Part shown: in pieces, positions 62,516 through 64,000 of the stretch
How positions within the stretch are numbered: position 1 is the stretch's first letter
Layout of the letters: every line of letters starts with the position of its first letter
NCBI GenBank assembly: GCA_900455155.1
Contig: UGUC01000002.1
Coordinates: 2,356,001 to 2,420,000, forward strand
Direction of reading: 5' to 3'
Origin: Providencia stuartii
GTDB taxonomy: Bacteria; Pseudomonadota; Gammaproteobacteria; Enterobacterales; Enterobacteriaceae
DNA length: 64,000 nucleotides
Translations under genes and position numbers: made by a program
The notes under the pieces: generated by a model
Databases searched by the model: none
Told to the model about the DNA's origin: nothing
Seen by the model: the letters and a program-made list of their open reading frames with translations, nothing else

Positions 62516-63856
62516 TTATTCAGAGACAATTGAACCCCAGAGATCATACTCATCAGCATGCTCAATCAGCACATTAACAATGTCACCTGGCTTCACGTCA
62601 AATTCACCATTTAAATAAACCATACCATCAATTTCTGGGGCATCCGCCATACTACGACCAATTGCACCTTCATCATCGACTTCATCAATGATAACAGGCA
62701 ATTTGCGCCCAATTTTTTCTTGCAACCTTTCTGTTGAAATTTGTTGTTGCAACTGCATAAAAACGATGATAGCGCTCCTCTTTAACTTCTTCAGGAACCT
62801 GATCGGCTAGTTCGTTCGCTTTCGCGCCCTTCAACTGGACTATATTTAAAGCAGCCAACGCGATCAAGGCGCGCTTCTTGTAAGAAGTCGAGTAACATTT
62901 GGAAATCTTCTTCCGTTTCCCCTGGGAAGCCCACAATAAAAGTAGAGCGTAAAGTTAATTCAGGGCAAATTTCACGCCCAGCGTTTAATACGCTCAAGTG
63001 TTCTTTCGACCGCACCTGGGCGTTTCATGAGTTTTAGAATTTTTGGGCTAGCATGCTGCAATGGAATATCCAAATAAGGAAGAACTTTCCCCTTCCGCCA
63101 TCAATGGATTACCTCATCAACATGTGGGTAATGGGTAGACATAATGTAAGCGAAACCCACACACCAAGTGACGCTAATTGCTCACATAAGCCAACCATAC
63201 TGGTTTTAACGGGTTTACCTTCCCAAAAGCCTGTACGATGTTTGACATCAACACCATAAGCGGAAGTATCTTGTGAGATCACCAGTAGCTCTTTAACGCC
63301 TGATTCAACTAAGCGTTTTGCTTCATTTAGTACATCCCCAATGGCGCGACTATCTAAGTCACCACGCATGGATGGAATAATGCAGAATGTACAACGGTGA
63401 TTACAACCTTCCGATATCTTCAAATAGGCATAATGTTTTGGCGTTAATTTAACACCTTGCTCAGGAACTAAGCTCAAAAAAGGATCATGTTCTGGTTTTG
63501 GCACATAATGATGAACATGATTGAGTACTTGCTCATAACTATGAGGGCCTGTAATTTCGAGTACTTTTGGGTGTACTTCGCGGATTTGGTTTTCTTTAGC
63601 CCCAAGACACCCTGTCACAATCACTTTGCCATTTTCATTTAATGCTTCACCAATCGCTTCAAGAGACTCTTGAACGGCACTATCAATAAAGCCACAAGTA
63701 TTCACAATGACCAAATCAGCATCATCATAACTTGGTACAACTTGATAGCCATCTGTGCGTAGTTCAGTCAAGATACGTTCTGAATCGACAAGATTTTTTG
63801 GGCAGCCAAGTGAAACAAAACCAATTTTTTGGCACCGGATTAGTATTTTGCGACAT
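62516..63856 (-). CDS. rimO: Ribosomal protein S12 methylthiotransferase RimO, eight frameshifts
   Basis: RimO is a radical-SAM enzyme with two iron-sulfur clusters that methylthiolates Asp89 of ribosomal protein S12. Start ATG 63856 ([26 protein letters not shown] after repair). The N-terminal cluster cysteines are in SLGCPKN, VNTCGF and TGCLG; the radical-SAM motif is CNHRCTFC; the TRAM domain ends the protein ([11 protein letters not shown]). Seven breaks are cured by removing one base (63825-63830, 63153-63155, 63130-63131, 63089-63092, 62977-62979, 62827-62829, 62759-62763) and one by adding a C (63106-63107). The repaired 444 residues follow E. coli RimO (441) to the end. Dense errors in a conserved gene suggest a poor assembly patch. 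Confidence 0.9.
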
Positions 63857-64000
63857 AACTCACTTCTTTTATTGTTTTAAAAAATGGGCTGGATTTTACC
63901 TGAAGTATAATAAAAATTGTACAAATTTTTAGCTATGAACATTGATTAGATTAAGCCATTTACCTCTTAAGGATTTTACCGCTATAAAATAGACATTATT

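Noticed and set aside
62516..63856. Reading rimO as four separate small genes
   Set aside because: The pieces follow RimO without gaps in order and join by single-base changes; none has its own start site.

Overview
The window is chromosomal DNA of a gammaproteobacterium of the order Enterobacterales, most likely Morganellaceae and probably Providencia or a close relative. The backbone follows the E. coli order (hemL, mrcB, hrpB, sfsA, dksA, gluQ, pcnB, folK, panB, panC, panD, then yadH-yadG, can, hpt, cueO, yacC). The low GC content, an NADPH-type diaminopimelate dehydrogenase, and a regulator with the SQQQISRYE motif of Proteus MrpJ point to that family. The genus is an inference.

Layout. 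1-8 kb: heme (hemL), cell wall (mrcB), RNA helicase (hrpB), sfsA. 8-14 kb: dksA-gluQ-pcnB-folK and the pantothenate genes panBCD. 14-17 kb: two tandem paralogous genes, each 404 codons long once one extra base is discounted, of a family I do not recognise. 17-29 kb: two adjacent chaperone-usher fimbrial operons on the minus strand (pilin-chaperone-usher-adhesin, and pilin-chaperone-usher-adhesin-pilin-pilin). They sit between panD and yadH, close to where E. coli keeps its yad fimbriae. 29-36 kb: an ABC exporter (yadGH), carbonic anhydrase, hypoxanthine phosphoribosyltransferase, the copper oxidase cueO with a CueR-like promoter, yacC and an AbrB-type membrane protein. 36-45 kb: a GNAT enzyme, a TetR repressor divergent from a Tm-1-like/PEP-hydrolase-like gene pair with two operator-like palindromes between them, ddh, a MATE exporter, a cysteine desulfidase and a lone MrpJ-like regulator. 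46-54 kb: btsT-yjiX-yjiA, a WG-repeat protein, a GMC oxidoreductase, purT and rarD. 54-59 kb: a sucrose-phosphate set (fructokinase, GH32 hydrolase, LacI-type repressor) without a transporter, and a LuxR-type regulator with a degenerate receiver. 60-64 kb: a dhaM-type phosphotransferase without dhaK/dhaL, a small Fis-type regulator, and rimO.

Reading caution. Many conserved genes are broken by single-base changes. Nearly all (about 37-38 of 40 that I resolved) are cured by removing one base from a short homopolymer; only two need a base added. They cluster in patches (one usher, one chaperone, rimO) and hit essential genes. The simplest explanation is sequence error in the assembly rather than gene decay. 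I therefore annotate these as whole genes and give each break point.
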